DNA of 64,000 nucleotides, taken from assembly GCA_950022295.1 (NCBI GenBank), contig OX465600.1:313420031-313484030 (forward strand). The letters run 5' to 3'. The stretch's first letter is position 1; every line of letters begins with the position of its first letter. This DNA is from Bromus sterilis. Its lineage: Eukaryota; Streptophyta; Magnoliopsida; Poales; Poaceae. Under the pieces are notes generated by a model. It had not been told where the DNA came from. It saw nothing but the letters and a program-made list of their open reading frames with translations, and did not search any database. A program made the translations under genes and the position numbers. Below are positions 26,601 to 38,962 of the stretch, piece by piece.

Positions 26601-29433
26601 ACTAAATGACTAGAGGGCCCACCTATAAGAGAGAGGCTAACTAAGAATTTTAATCAGTTTAACTTAGCAGTTTAATTAACTACTGGCCCTACATGTCATA
26701 CTACTTAGCAGGAGTTTAGTTTAGAAAAGGGGGGGTTAGTCCAGCGTGTGCCCGCCGGCGAACACGGGCACGTTGGCGCTGGTCGTCAGGGCCAACTCCG
26801 GCAAGCTGGGGGGAAGAGGCGCGGCGGGTGGGATGCGGGCGAGGCAGACCGAGGCGGGTGGCGGGGAGAAAGGGGGCTCGGCCATGGCCACTGGCCAGAG
26901 GGCGATGAGGCCGCCATGCGGCCGCCGCTGTGGTGCGCGAACGGGATGCCGGAGGAGCAGAGTGCGGCCAGGAGTGACCGACCACGGCCAGGACGTGCGC
27001 TCGACGCGGCCTGGGTGTGTCGAGGGCGTGAACGAACGCGGGCGGCGCGTGGCCAGAGCGGGTTGGGCGCGGGGCAAGCGCGACGCGGTGAGCAGCAGGT
27101 TTGGCATTCCGGCGGCCAAAACGAAGCGAGGCTAGGGGAATCGAACGCGGACCAGGGGGAAAACGGGGTTGATCTCACCACGAGCGCGAAGTGGTTGGCA
27201 ATAGGCTTGGGAAGGCGCTGGACGCAGGGGATCGACGACGGAATTCCGGTGCCCGTGGAGGAAGAGGGAGAAGGGGGTGTCGTCGGGGGCGCGGCTCTGG
27301 TCGATTCCGCGCAGTCGGTGATGAAGGCCTCCACCGCGTAGCTCCAGGGCAAGTTATCTCGTGCCGGGGGATCCGGTGGCCATGTCGTCCATGGAGGTGC
27401 AGCCATGGCGGGTCGGTTGCAATGGGGGAAAACGAAGGCAAGGAGGGAGAGTGATATCTAGGGTTCCACTGGGACGCAGGGGTCGGGGTCGGCCCCCTTA
27501 TCAATGAGGCGAGGCAGGCAGGTGAGGGGCAGGTGGGGTGGGGGGGCCGCGGCGAGTAGAGGCATGGCGCCCTGTCGCCGTCGGGGTGGGGAGGGAACAG
27601 GGGGAGGAAGGAGAGAGAGAGGGGGCTGGGCCCGGGGTGGGCCTCGCCCCCGGCGTAGGATAGGAATTATTCTTTTTTTCTTTTTGTTTTTTTGTTTCTT
27701 TTCTGTTTGTAATTATTTTAGTTACTTTATCAAATTGTAAAAACATGGGACTGGCCCCAATATTAGTGTTATATATTATGTAATATTAATAAGATTTTTT
27801 TTTAATTTATAAAAATCATTTGATGTCTTGTTTTATTTAAAAGGTAATAGAAGCCACTGTTTTGCTACTGTTTTTATTTATCTATATTATTAAAACATTA
27901 TAATAAAACCCTAATTCACTTTGTTTATGGCCTACTGATTATTAGGCATTTTATAAAATTGTTTCCATAATTTTTAGTGCAATCAAAATTAACAGATGTT
28001 TATTATAATTATTATGGCAGTTTTAATAACGTTCAGGGTATTGTTTTTATTTCATAGCACTCCTAAATCACTTTAATAATAATAACCCCAAATCATATAC
28101 CCAATGACTTAATGACTACTAGGCATTTTTCAAAGGCGGATCCATAATGTCTGGTGCAAATTCATTTCAGTTTCATTTTATTTTTACTTGGCAATTGATA
28201 ACCCAACATCATTGGTTTCATATCCATCATTGAACTTTTATTACTCTAATGACTAAGGATGAATTGGTTTAACCCAGATCAAGGTGATTGACATGCCTCC
28301 AAAATTCATGGAGCAAAGTTATCTCGTGCCGGGGGGTCCGGTGTCCATGTCATCCATGGAGGTGCAGCCATGGCGGGTCGGTTGCAATGGGGGAAAACGA
28401 AGGCGAGGAGGGAGAGTGATATCTAGGGTTCCACTGGGCCGCAGGGGTCGGGGTCGGCCCCTTATCCATGAGGCGAGGGGGGGCAGGTGAGGGGCAGGTG
28501 GGGTGCGGGGCCGCGGCGAGCAGAGGCATGGCGCCCTGTCGCCATCGGGGTGGGGGAGGGAACAGGGGGAGGAAGGAGAGAGAGAGGGGGCTGGGCCCGG
28601 GTGGGCCTCGCCCCCGGCGTAGGATAGGAATTATTCTTTTTTTCTTTTTGTTTTTTTTGTTTCTTTTCTGTTTGTAATTATTTTAGTTACTTTATCAAAT
28701 TGTAAAAACATGGGACTGGCCCCAATATTAGTGTTATATATTATGTAATATTAATAACATTTTTTGTGATTTATAAAAATCATTTGATATCTTGTTTTAT
28801 TTAAAAGGTATTAGAAGCCACTGTTTTGCTACTGTTTTTATTTATCTATATTATTAAAACATTATAATAAAACCCTAATTCACTTTATTTATGGCCTACT
28901 GATTATTAGGCATTTTATAAAATTGTTTCCATAATTTTTAGTGCAATTAAAATTACCACATGTTTATTATAATTATTATGGCAGTTTTAATAACCTTCAG
29001 GGTATTGTCTTTATTTCATAACACTTCTAAATCACTTTAATAATAATAACCCCAAATCATATACCCAATGACTTAATGACTACTAGGCATTTTTCAAAGG
29101 CGGATCCATAATGTCTGGTGCAAATTCATTTCAGTTTAATTTTATTTTTACTTGGCAATTGATAACCCAACATCATTGGTTTCATATCCATCATTGAACT
29201 TTTATTACTCTAATGACTAAGGATGAATTGGTTTAACCCAGATCAAGGTGATTGACATGCCTCCAAAATTCATGGAGCAAAGTTTTTATAACTTACCCAA
29301 TTTGAAAATTTTATCAAGGTTGAAAATTGTCAGAGCTATGATCAAAGGTGATCATGACTTGATCATCAACAGTAATGATCACTCACAGTGGATCACTGTA
29401 GTGATTACTGTTACTGATTCTGAGGGTGTTACA
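23612..29433 (-). mobile_element. LARD-like LTR, copy 3 (complete, 5822 bp)
   Basis: This is the only uninterrupted, full copy with the duplication, from TGTGATGCCC (23612) to GGGTGTTACA (29433). Its GC-rich block (26735-27660) shares variants with LTR4 (CCGGCGAACACG; GCAGCAGG), while its duplication is shared with LTR1 and LTR2. It therefore looks like a mosaic of the two LTR types. Long frames on both strands of the GC-rich block, such as 26786-27406 on the minus strand, reflect base composition. Confidence 0.9.
27351..29279. repeat. Tandem duplication of about 965 bp inside LTR3
   Basis: The units are 27351-28315 and 28316-29279, with the same break-points as in LTR1 and LTR2. Confidence 0.9.
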
Positions 29434-30970
29434 AATCTCCACCACTATGAAGAATTATCGTCCCGAGAATTAACAGTAGTGTAAGGGGTAGAGTTTCGGT
29501 TTCGCCTCCAAACAAATCTTCTGGTTCTTGTTGTCCTACTCGAAGAAATTAATCCTTCACGTTGAGGCCTTCACTGGACTGTATCGGTGCATCTTGATGG
29601 TTTTCATCCTTTCTTCGGGGCTCCATCGCACTCACGAATAGGTTAAGAGGTAAAGCTTAAGGGGGTCGGATCAATACAAGTTCAATCAAATGGGGTTGCT
29701 CAAGGGTATGGGGTACAAAGTCCTTCCGAGTTTAACCTCAGGGAAGTACATCGTGAGAAGTTTTAAGCGGATAGGCACGTATTCGATGCCGATGACGGAA
29801 GATGGGAAAGGGGCCCCGATCATCAGACACAATCGCTGAGTCTAATATCGGACAGAATATCACAAGGTCGATGACAAGAGTCAGGTTTTGCTCCTGCGGA
29901 ACTGTGGTTTATGGGCCCACAGAAGAATCAAAAGTATGGTGACAAACAATGCGATCAAGTGGAAAGGTAAGACAGAGAACAGCTTGTCAGCTATATCGGC
30001 AGCAATGTCGGTACCAAGGGCAGTGGACATTGAGAATTATTTTCCTGCTCGTTAATACGAGGCGGACCAATTGGCAAAGTTCTCGTCCCGGTGGTTACCG
30101 AAATTTCATCGACAAAGTCAACAAGGGGTTACTGACGAGGTTGTACACCGAGGTGTTTTCACAAGCAGGTGAATTATCACTGCTTAGATAAGATATATTA
30201 CAAGAAAGGTTAAACAAACAAATGGAGAGGAAAAAGTGATGATACACAAGTATCAGGTATATATCTTTCCCAAGGGAAAACAGAGCACGATATACACGAC
30301 CAAGTTGTATTGGCAGAGAGTCAAGGGAAGTTGTCGATGATAACATAAATCATCGAATGGCAAGGATGGTATTACAAATGATGAATCCAATTGACACATG
30401 GAAGAAGCCATGAAAGATTAGTCGGATAATAATCCACCAAAGGTCGGGTGGTACGCAAAGGATCTGATGTGGGTATCTGCACTCAATCAGGAGGAGAAGA
30501 ATGCAAAGGCATCGGGTGATGGAAGCATCGGAATAATGCAATGCTTTAGTACAAGGGAATCGTGTTTTCCACATCGGGAGGTGGATGCAATCATCCATAC
30601 AGACTTATCGGTGGCAGGGGATTGCAAAGGCGATGAACACGCAGGTTCTCGGGGATTTATCAGAGAGTAATCGTCGGGATCTTCAGGTGAATCAGGCAAT
30701 CATCTTGGGTGAAGGGCTCTCCGGGTAGATGTGACAACGAGATCCTAATGTCAGAGTTAGAAAATTTTCCCGAAAGGATAAGAGAGTAGAATCCCAGAGT
30801 AAAGGTACGGAGAAAAAGATCCTAATACCAAAGATATCACGCGTAGTGACATCGATGTGGGCCCGTAAGCCAAACATTAAGTTAGCAAAGTAGTTTTGCA
30901 AATACTAGACTCGACTTCGACCAAGGAGTGGTTAGGGGCTTCCTACAGGCAGTTGGCTCTGATACCAACT
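29434..30970 (-). mobile_element. LARD-like internal domain 3 (non-coding)
   Basis: 1537 bp between LTR3 and LTR4. The PBS is at 30956-30967 and the purine tract is at the left end. It is slightly more diverged from domains 1 and 2 than they are from each other by eye, for example GGTTTTGCTCC in place of GGTTTCGGTAC at about 29884. No protein-coding frame is recognisable. Confidence 0.85.
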
Positions 30971-33900
30971 TGTGACGCCCCCAAAATCAGACCGTGTACA
31001 GTAATCATACACGCAAGGTACACGATCGAGATCAGGGACTCACGGTGAGATATCACAACACAACTCTACAAAAAAATACAAGCTGTTTAATACAAGCCAG
31101 GGGCCACGAGGGCTCGAATACAACAGCTCGAGAGCACAAAGTCAGCGGAAGCAATAGTATCTGAGTACAGACACAAGGATACAAGGTTGCCTTAAGAAGG
31201 CTATCACAAAATCAACACCGATCGAAAAGGCGAGGCCTCCTTCCTGGGAACCTCCAAGCTACTCCTGGTCAATGGGGAACTCGACGTCGTAGAAGGCATC
31301 GGGGATCTTCATGTTGCGGTGGTCGACACCGGGGATCTCCTGCTCCTGGACTCCAACGTCGACTGCAGCGGCCGATCAGGCAAAACAAAAAGGGGGAAAA
31401 TAAAGCAGGTGAGTATCTAGCATACCGCGAGTCTTACGTCCGCTACTAAGCATTATGCATTGTATCAACGGAAAGAAGAGGTTGTATATAGTGGACTTCA
31501 AGATAGAAATCAGAATAAGGGTAAGAAGCTAGGCCTATCGAAGACTAGCATCTTCCGACGATGTCTTGCAGCATGAGGTAAGAATCAGCCAACAGTTTAT
31601 ATAAAGCATAAAGTATCAATACAGCAGAAGTTGCTGCAGCATTGTATAATAATAAGTTGTAATAATTAACAATGCCTCCGAGTTCACCTCCTCGACATCC
31701 CAGCGAGGAAGAAAAACCGGAACCATACAGTTTAATAATAATAGTTTGTAGTGGTAAGATCCAGCTTCAGCATAAAGTGTCCTGTTACCATGGACACGGC
31801 TATTCGAATAGATTAATCTTCCCTGCAGGGGTGCACTTGTGTTACGCTACACGCACGGATCTTCAGGGTGGCGGGAACCTTGTTAGGGAACGCTCCACCG
31901 AGGCTATCCGACACTCCATAGCCCATCTTTCAAACTCAACAGAGAGGTCATCCGCCGGACTATATCCTATGTACGCGGGGATTTGGACCCTAACCCCGAC
32001 GTACTCCTGCACGGTGCGAGGCTGGCCGGTGAAGTTAAAGCAAATCCAAATAAGACACCACCGCGCGAGAAAATAAGACAACACCACTTCCCGGCGTAGG
32101 CCGCGATGCTGCTGACGTCTGAAGAGTCCTCGGACAACACTACGAAGCAGAGGAGCCCATAACTCGTAATTCCCACGGGTAGGTAGTGCGTACATGGCTT
32201 ATAGCCAACTCAAGACATCCACTGAACCATTTAGCATTTTAATTAACCTGCGTGACAACCGTTATCGTTGCCTCGACATAACCGACCCGCGGACAACGAC
32301 AGCAGCCAGGACCACCAGTACATCGGTGCATGCCCCGTACTCCCACCAAGTCACTGCGGTTACCAACAAGGTGAACCGTCTCCTTACCTTGTCTCGCGTG
32401 TGCTCCTGGAGGAGCTCGACTTTCGTGGTTTGGTAACTCTTGCGGCCAACAATCAGGGGCCAAGCACACTGGTACACTGGTCGTACCCTCCTTGTCGTCC
32501 CGTCGCAATACCTCTCGCGGGCACCGTTGGGTCGCCCGACTTCTTACCTTTAAGGACACCAGTTGGTTCGAGTCCCTACCATTAAGTGAAACCAGGAGGA
32601 ATCACCCTCGATGGTACACTTGAGATGGCTCGACAGAGACATCAGCAGAATGAATTAAAGAGGTAAAGCTCGTATCATCCCGGTGATGCTACGCTACTGA
32701 GCCGATGAGAATGAAATACGAGTCCATTTCACTCGTAAGCCAAACTCGAAGCGACTCGACAGAGTCTCGCCGTTGTAGGTTCCCTAGGGCGTCTGCCTTG
32801 ATCCGTACCTGTTACAGTTGTATATATTTCGTTTCCGCAATCCCTCTCCTGAGTGGCCACGACCCGCTATCTAATCCTAGCTAACAATGCGCAGGGCTCA
32901 CTGCTGAATATTATATATATATATTTATAAGGCAGCATAGGATACAAGAAGGTACATCAAGGGGCGACAATGACAGGCTATGCAATTGAATAGGATTGTA
33001 ATCATAGCAGCAGCAGTAACAATGCCTAGTGCAAGAAAGTACGGAAAGGTAGGTGATATCTGGGGAAGAGAATGGCTCTGCTTGCCTGGAAGCTCGACGG
33101 TAGGGGTAGGGTCGTCGACGAAGTAGTCGTACTCGGCAACGATGTCATCGGCGGCAGCAACGGGGTCTACCGGAGAATAAGGGGGAAGAAACAGTAAATA
33201 CACATCAAGCATATACAAACAGATGCATGTCATGACTGATGAAATGTTAACGGTGTTCTAACGCAGTGCAATGCACGTCGCTCGGAACGGAAATTCATCT
33301 GAGGATGAACTACCGGCTCCGGGTGATTACCGGACAGGGTGACCGGAGGGGGAAGGATCAAGCCGGAGGTGTCGTGGGTACCGGACAAACATAAGGGGGG
33401 TGTATCCGTGTTAGTTGATCTATTCCGAACAACTTTCGTGTTCGAAATAAATTCATCCGGGTACTTTAGCAGTACCGGACAATTTATCGGACAGTCGGTC
33501 CGGAGGGGGACGGTTCGATGTTCGTTGTGTTAGAGGGGTGTGATAGACATACGGATAGCGTATTCGTATTCGTTATATTTTTCTGATCAATTTTCATGTA
33601 TAAAGTTTTTGAATCCGAGTTACGGTTTAAAAGTTATTGAATTTCAAAGTTTGAATCATTTAAATGATTTTCTGAATTTCTTTTATTATTTATTTAACAT
33701 TATCCAAAAATGTGCCTGACATGTGGGGCCACCCTATCATAGGCTGAGGCCTTTGACTAGTCAAACTGACCAGGGGGTCCCACCTGTCAATGACTCATTT
33801 TATATAATCCATTTAATTAAATCAAAAATAGTCACTAGGCCCACATGTCATACACAAAGATTTTAATAAATTCCTGCTAATTAATTAAACAGGGGTGGGG

Positions 33901-35809
33901 TCCACTTGTCATCCACACTAAGCTAATTAAACCATTTTGTTTAACTAAATGACCAGAGGGCCCACCTGTAAGAGAGAGGCTAACTAACAATTTTAATCAG
34001 TTTAAGTTAGCAGTTTAATTAACTACTGGCCCTACATGTCATACTACTTAGTAGGAGTTTAGTTTATAAAAGGGGGGGTTAGTCCAGCGTGTGCCCGCCG
34101 GCGAACACGGGCACGGTGGCGCTGGTCGTCAGGGCCAACTCCGGCGAGGTGGGGGGAAGAGGCGCGGCGGGTGGGGTGCGGGCGAGGCAGACCGAGGCGG
34201 GTGGCGGGGAGAAAGGGGGCTCGGCCATGGCCACTGGACAGACGGCGATGAGGCCGCCGTGCGGCGGCCGCTGTGGTGCGCGAACGGGATGCCGGAGGAG
34301 CAGAGTGCGGCCTGGAGTGACCGACCACGGCCAGGGCGTGCGCTCGACGCGTCCTGGGTGTGTCGAGGGCGTGAACGAACGCGGGCGGCGCGCGGCCAGA
34401 GCGGGTTGGGCGCGGGGCAAGCGCGACGCGGTGAGCAGCAGGTTTGGCATTCCGGCGGCCAAAACGGAGCGAGGCTAGGGGAATCGAACGCGGACCAGGG
34501 GGAAAACGGGGTTGATCTCACCACGAGCGCAAAGTGGTTGGCAATGGGTTTTGGGAGGCGCTGGACGCAGGGGATCGACGACGGAATTCCGGTGCCCGTG
34601 GCGGAAGAGGAAGAAGGGGGTGTCGTCGAGGGCGCGGCTCTGGTCGATTCCGCGCAGTCGGTGATGACGGCCTCCACCGCGTAGCTCCAGGGCAAGTTAT
34701 CTCGTGTCGGGGGGTCCGGTGGCCATGTTGTCCATGGAGGTGCAGCCATGGCGGGTCGGTTGCAATGGGGGAAAACGAAGGCAAGGAGGGAGAGTGATAT
34801 CTAGGGTTCCACTGGGACGCAGGGGTCGGGGTCGGCCCCCTTATCCATGAGGCGAGGGGGGCAGGGAGGGGCAGGTGGGGTGGGGGGGCCGCGGCGAGCA
34901 GAGGCAAGGCGCCCTGTCGCCGTCGGGGTGGGGGAGGGAACAGGGGGAGGAAGGAGAGAGAGAGGGGGATGGGCCCGGGGTGGGCCTCGCCCCCGGCATA
35001 GGATAGGAATTATTCTTTTTTTCTTTTTGTTTTTTTTGTTTCTTTTCTGTTTGTAATTATTTTGGTTACTTTATCAAATTGTAAAAATATGGGACTGGCC
35101 CCAATATTAGTGTTATATATTATCTAATATTAATAAGATTTTTTGTGATTTATAAAAATCATTTGATATCTTGTTTTATTTAAAAGGTATTAGAAGCCAC
35201 TGTTTTGCTACTGTTTTTATTTATCTATATTATTGAAACATTATAATAAAACCCTAATTCACTTTATTTATGGCCTACTGATTATTAGGCATTTTATAAA
35301 ATTGTTTCCATAATTTTTAGTGCAATTAAAATTACCACATGTTTATTATAATTATTATGGCAGTTTTAATAACCTTCAGGGTATTGTTTTTATTTCATAA
35401 CACTCCTAAATCACGTTAATAATAACCCCAAATCATATACCCAATGACTTAATGACTACTAGGCATTTTTCAAAGGCGGATCCATAATGTTTGGTGCAAA
35501 TTCATTTCAGTTTCATTTTATTTTTACTTGGCAATTGATAACCCAACATCATTGGTTTCATATCCATCATTGAACTTTTATTACTCTAATGACTAAGGAT
35601 GAATTGGTTTAACCCAGATCAAGGTGATTGACATGCCTCCAAAATTCATGGAGCAAAGTTTTTATAACTTACCCAATTTGAAAATTTTATCAAGGTTGAA
35701 AATTGTCAGAGCTATGATCAAAGGTGATCATGGCTTGATCATCAACAGTAATGATCACTAACAGTGGATCACTGTAGTGATTACTGTTACTGATTCTTTG
35801 GGTGTTACA
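30971..35809 (-). mobile_element. LARD-like LTR, copy 4 (4839 bp, unduplicated)
   Basis: It runs from TGTGACGCCC (30971) to GGGTGTTACA (35809). It is about 983 bp shorter than LTR3 because it holds one unit (34694-35655) where the others hold two. Being rightmost on a minus-strand element it is the outer 5' LTR of the array. Immediately after 35809 the gag frame of a plus-strand chromovirus begins, so 35809/35810 is an insertion junction. The adjacent GAACT is the candidate target duplication. Confidence 0.88.
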
Positions 35810-35811
35810 GA

Positions 35812-36858
35812 ACTCGTAGTGTTGTTCATCGCAATCGAGACCGTGTTTGGAATCGAAGTAATGATGAACCTCCACCACCGCCTTCTGCGGCGGAAATCAT
35901 GATGGAAGCTGAGCGGAATCGACGTGATCAAACATGCCTTCTGGAGCTCATCGAGCGGAATACCGCTCATCATCGTAATGTGGTGGTCAGCATTCAGGAT
36001 TTCATCCTCCTCAAGCCACCGGTATTTCGATGTTCTTCCGAGCCCCTTGAAGCTGATGATTGGCTCCGTTCCATCGAGCGTATGCTTGATACAGCACATG
36101 TTGCTCCCGATGATCGAGTTATATTCGCGTCATACATTTTGGAAGGTGCTGCTCTTCAATGGTGGGAGAACTATGTTGCAATGCAACCTGATGGTCACGT
36201 AGCGACTTGGAAGGAGTTCCGTGATGCCTTTCGAGGGTACCACATTCTGGATGAGCTAATGGAGCGCAAGAAGGAAGAGTTCTGCAATCTAACTCAAGGA
36301 GAGATGTCCATTCATGGGTATGTGACGGAGTTCAACCGTCTTGCTCGTTATGCCCAAGATGAGATCACCACCGATGCCAGAAAGCAGGCAAGGTTCCGCA
36401 AGGGACTTAGCCCCATCCTTCGTCATGATCTCAACCTCATAGAATTTGCCACCTTTGAGGATTTAGTCAACAGATCCTTCAGAGCTGAGCATGGCAATGA
36501 AGTTTTCAAAGAGTCTCACAAGCATGCTCTTGAGCTTGCTCCTTTTTCAAGTTCAGCCCCTCAGAAACGTCGAATTTGGATTCCAACTAGTGCCATACCT
36601 CAAAACCTTCTTCAGAGGCCACCATCCAATATATGCCATCCACCTCAACACAATTTTCCTCCCAGGGATGATGGTATGCAATCAAGTAATCCTGCTCCCT
36701 GCAATTCAGGTAGGGTGTGTTTCAAGTGTGGACTTCCAGGCCATTACTTCCGTCAATGCCCTCAGGTCTTGATGACACCACGTCATTCTCGACCTAAGCC
36801 TTCAAATAAATCAACCTCCAAAACCTTTCCAGCAAAGCTTTCAGTCACAAGTAGTTGA
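35812..36858 (+). pseudogene. gag: Chromovirus gag (capsid and zinc knuckle), N-terminus missing
   Basis: The reading frame is open from the junction at 35812 through the ATG at 35899 to a TGA at 36856-36858. That ATG is therefore probably internal and the true start lies across the inserted array. A retrotransposon gag (capsid) domain occupies roughly residues 60-190 counted from 35899; WLRSIERML and LQWWENYV are recognisable. A CCHC zinc knuckle (CFKCGLPGHYFRQC, 36718-36759) is intact. The stop is in the same frame as the protease that follows, so it divides what is normally one polyprotein. Gag would form the virus-like particle. Confidence 0.88.
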
Positions 36859-37560
36859 TATGTGAACCAAATCTCAGTTGAGGAAACTGTTCAAACTTCT
36901 GACGTCATTCTTGGTACACTCCCAGTCAATCATGTTCCCGCCTCCGTTCTTTTTGATCCAGGAGCATCTCATTCATTCATGTCGGAGAGTTATGCACTTC
37001 GGCATGAATTTCCTTTTGAAGAAATGTTTTCCCCAATGATTATCCAAACTCCTGGTTCAAAATGGAAAACTAATAGAGTAAGCCATGGCAATCAAATTGC
37101 AATTGAGGGTTTAGTATTCCTTGCTTCTCTTATAGCCCTCAAGTCTTTGGATATTGATGTCATTCTAGGCATGGATTGGTCATCAAGAAAGAATGTTGTC
37201 CTTGATTGTAAAGCCAAGTCAGTTAAACTCACCCATCCTTCGGGCCAAACAATTGACTACACATCCACCAGCTCTAGAATTCAGTTGCAAACTTTAAATG
37301 TGCTCCCACATCCCGACCTTGAAGATATTCCGGTGGTTCGTGACTTCCCGGATGTCTTTCCTGAAGAGCTTCCAGGGATGCCCCCTGACAGATGTGTAGA
37401 ATTCATCGTAGATCTTATGCCAGGCACAGCCCCAATATCCAGACGCCCATATAGAATGGCCCCACATGAGTTAGCTGATCTTAAAACCCAACTTGAGGTT
37501 TTGTTGGATAAAGGCTTCATCCGCCCTAGCTCATCGCCATGGGGTTGCCCCTTCTATTCG
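36859..37560 (+). pseudogene. pro: Chromovirus aspartic protease and start of RT
   Basis: This is the same frame as gag. The protease active-site region is LFDPGASHSF, with the catalytic Asp at 36955-36957; DPG replaces the usual DTG or DSG, which may itself be damaging. ILGMDWSS marks the second half of the protease. The frame goes on into the linker and the first RT residues (SPWG) and then hits TAA at 37561. RT motifs resume in another frame at 37539, so one base was probably lost near 37550. Confidence 0.85.
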
Positions 37561-38141
37561 TAACGAAGAAAGATGGAACAGAAAGGATGTGCGTAGACTA
37601 TCGCCCGCTAAATCTAGCGACGATGAAGAACAAGTACCCACTGCCCAGGATCAATGATCTTTATGATCAACTTGCTGGATCCTCTGTCTTCTCCAAGATG
37701 GATTTGAGATTAGGCTATCATCAAATCAAAATCCGAAACGAGGACATTCCCAAGACGGCTTTCACTACTTGATATGGTCTTTACGAGTACACCGTCATGT
37801 CCTTCGGTTTAACCAATGCCCCCGCCACATTCTCGCGCTTGATGAATTCGATCTTCATGGAGTACTTAGATAAATTTGTTGTAGTTTATCTTGATGACAT
37901 TCTCATCTACTCGAAGAACGAACAAGACCACGCAGAACATCTTAGGTTGGTATTGATGAAACTCCGAGAGCATCGCCTCTATGCCAAGTTCTCTAAGTGC
38001 GAATTTTGGCTACCAGAAGTGACCTACTTAGGCCACGTGATTTCTGCCAAATGCATTGATGTCAATCCGAGAGAGTTCAGGCCATCCTTCACTGGACTCC
38101 ACCTGAATCGGTTAAGAAAGTTAGGAGTTTTCTTGGCCTAG
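37539..38141 (+). pseudogene. Chromovirus reverse transcriptase (palm and fingers)
   Basis: Typical Ty3 RT motifs appear in order: VDYRPLN, FSKMDLRLGYHQI, MSFGLTNAPATF and the catalytic YLDDILIYS, whose two Asp codons are 37893-37898. The frame is cut by TGA at 37770-37772, but the same frame continues after it. Near 38066 a frameshift moves the coding sequence to another frame, and the old frame ends at 38141. RT would copy genomic RNA into cDNA; this copy cannot. Confidence 0.88.
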
Positions 38142-38962
38142 CAAGCTATTGCCGCCGCTTCGTTGAGAACTTCTCCAAAGTTGCAAAGCCTCTATCTGAA
38201 CTCCTCAAGAAAGATAAGAAATTCGAATGGAGCCCCAAGTGCGAGGAAAGCTTTCAAGAGCTAAAAAGAAGATTGACTTCTGCCCCCGTACTTGCACCTC
38301 CAGACACCAAAAGGGATTTCGATATCTACTGTGATGCTTCACGGCAAGGGTTAGGATGCATACTTATGCAAGATCGACATGTGGTAGCATATGCTTCACG
38401 CCAGTTGCGTCCACATGAAGAAAAATATCCTACCCATGATCTTGAACTTGCTGCTGTAGTTCATGCCCTGAAGACATGGTGACATTACCTCCTTGGTAAT
38501 CACTGCCAGATCTTTTCTGATCACCAAAGCCTCAGATACATATTCACCCAGCCAGATCTTAATCTCAGGCAAAGACGCTGGATTGAGTTGATAAAAGATT
38601 ACGACGTAGGAATCTCATACACCCCAGGCAAGGCCAATGTCATGGCTGATGCGCTAAGTCGTAAGTCGTACTGTAACAACCTCATGTTACAGCAGTATCA
38701 ACTATCTCTTCATGAGGAATTTCGCTAGCTCAATCTCGAGATAGTTCCTCATGGCTTTCTTTCTACCTTGGTGGCAAAAACAACCCTTGAGGATCAAATC
38801 ATAGCCGCCCAGAAGCATGATAGTGGTATTCAAGAGATCAAGGAGAACATTGCTAGCGGAGTTGCTAAATGTTTCTCTGCAAATGATCAAGGAACGATAT
38901 TCTTTGAAAACCGTTTAGTAGTTCCTGAGAGTTGAGACCTAAGGCAGCTGATCCTTAAATAA
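38066..38962 (+). pseudogene. Chromovirus RT thumb, RNase H and integrase-proximal linker
   Basis: RSFLGLASYCRRF (RT connection) is followed by an RNase H domain: YCDASRQGLG (first Asp), LELAAVVHALKTW (Glu), FSDHQSL (second Asp) and MADALSR (last Asp). So all four catalytic acidic residues are present. In-frame stops are TGA 38480-38482, TAG 38726-38728, TGA 38933-38935 and TAA 38960-38962. RNase H removes the RNA strand during cDNA synthesis. Confidence 0.85.

Noticed and set aside
26786..27406. 206-codon minus-strand frame in the GC-rich block of LTR3 (also 34129-34749)
   Set aside because: Long frames occur on both strands in the same place. The product is low-complexity Pro/Ser/Arg and the frame is broken in LTR1 and LTR2, so base composition explains it.
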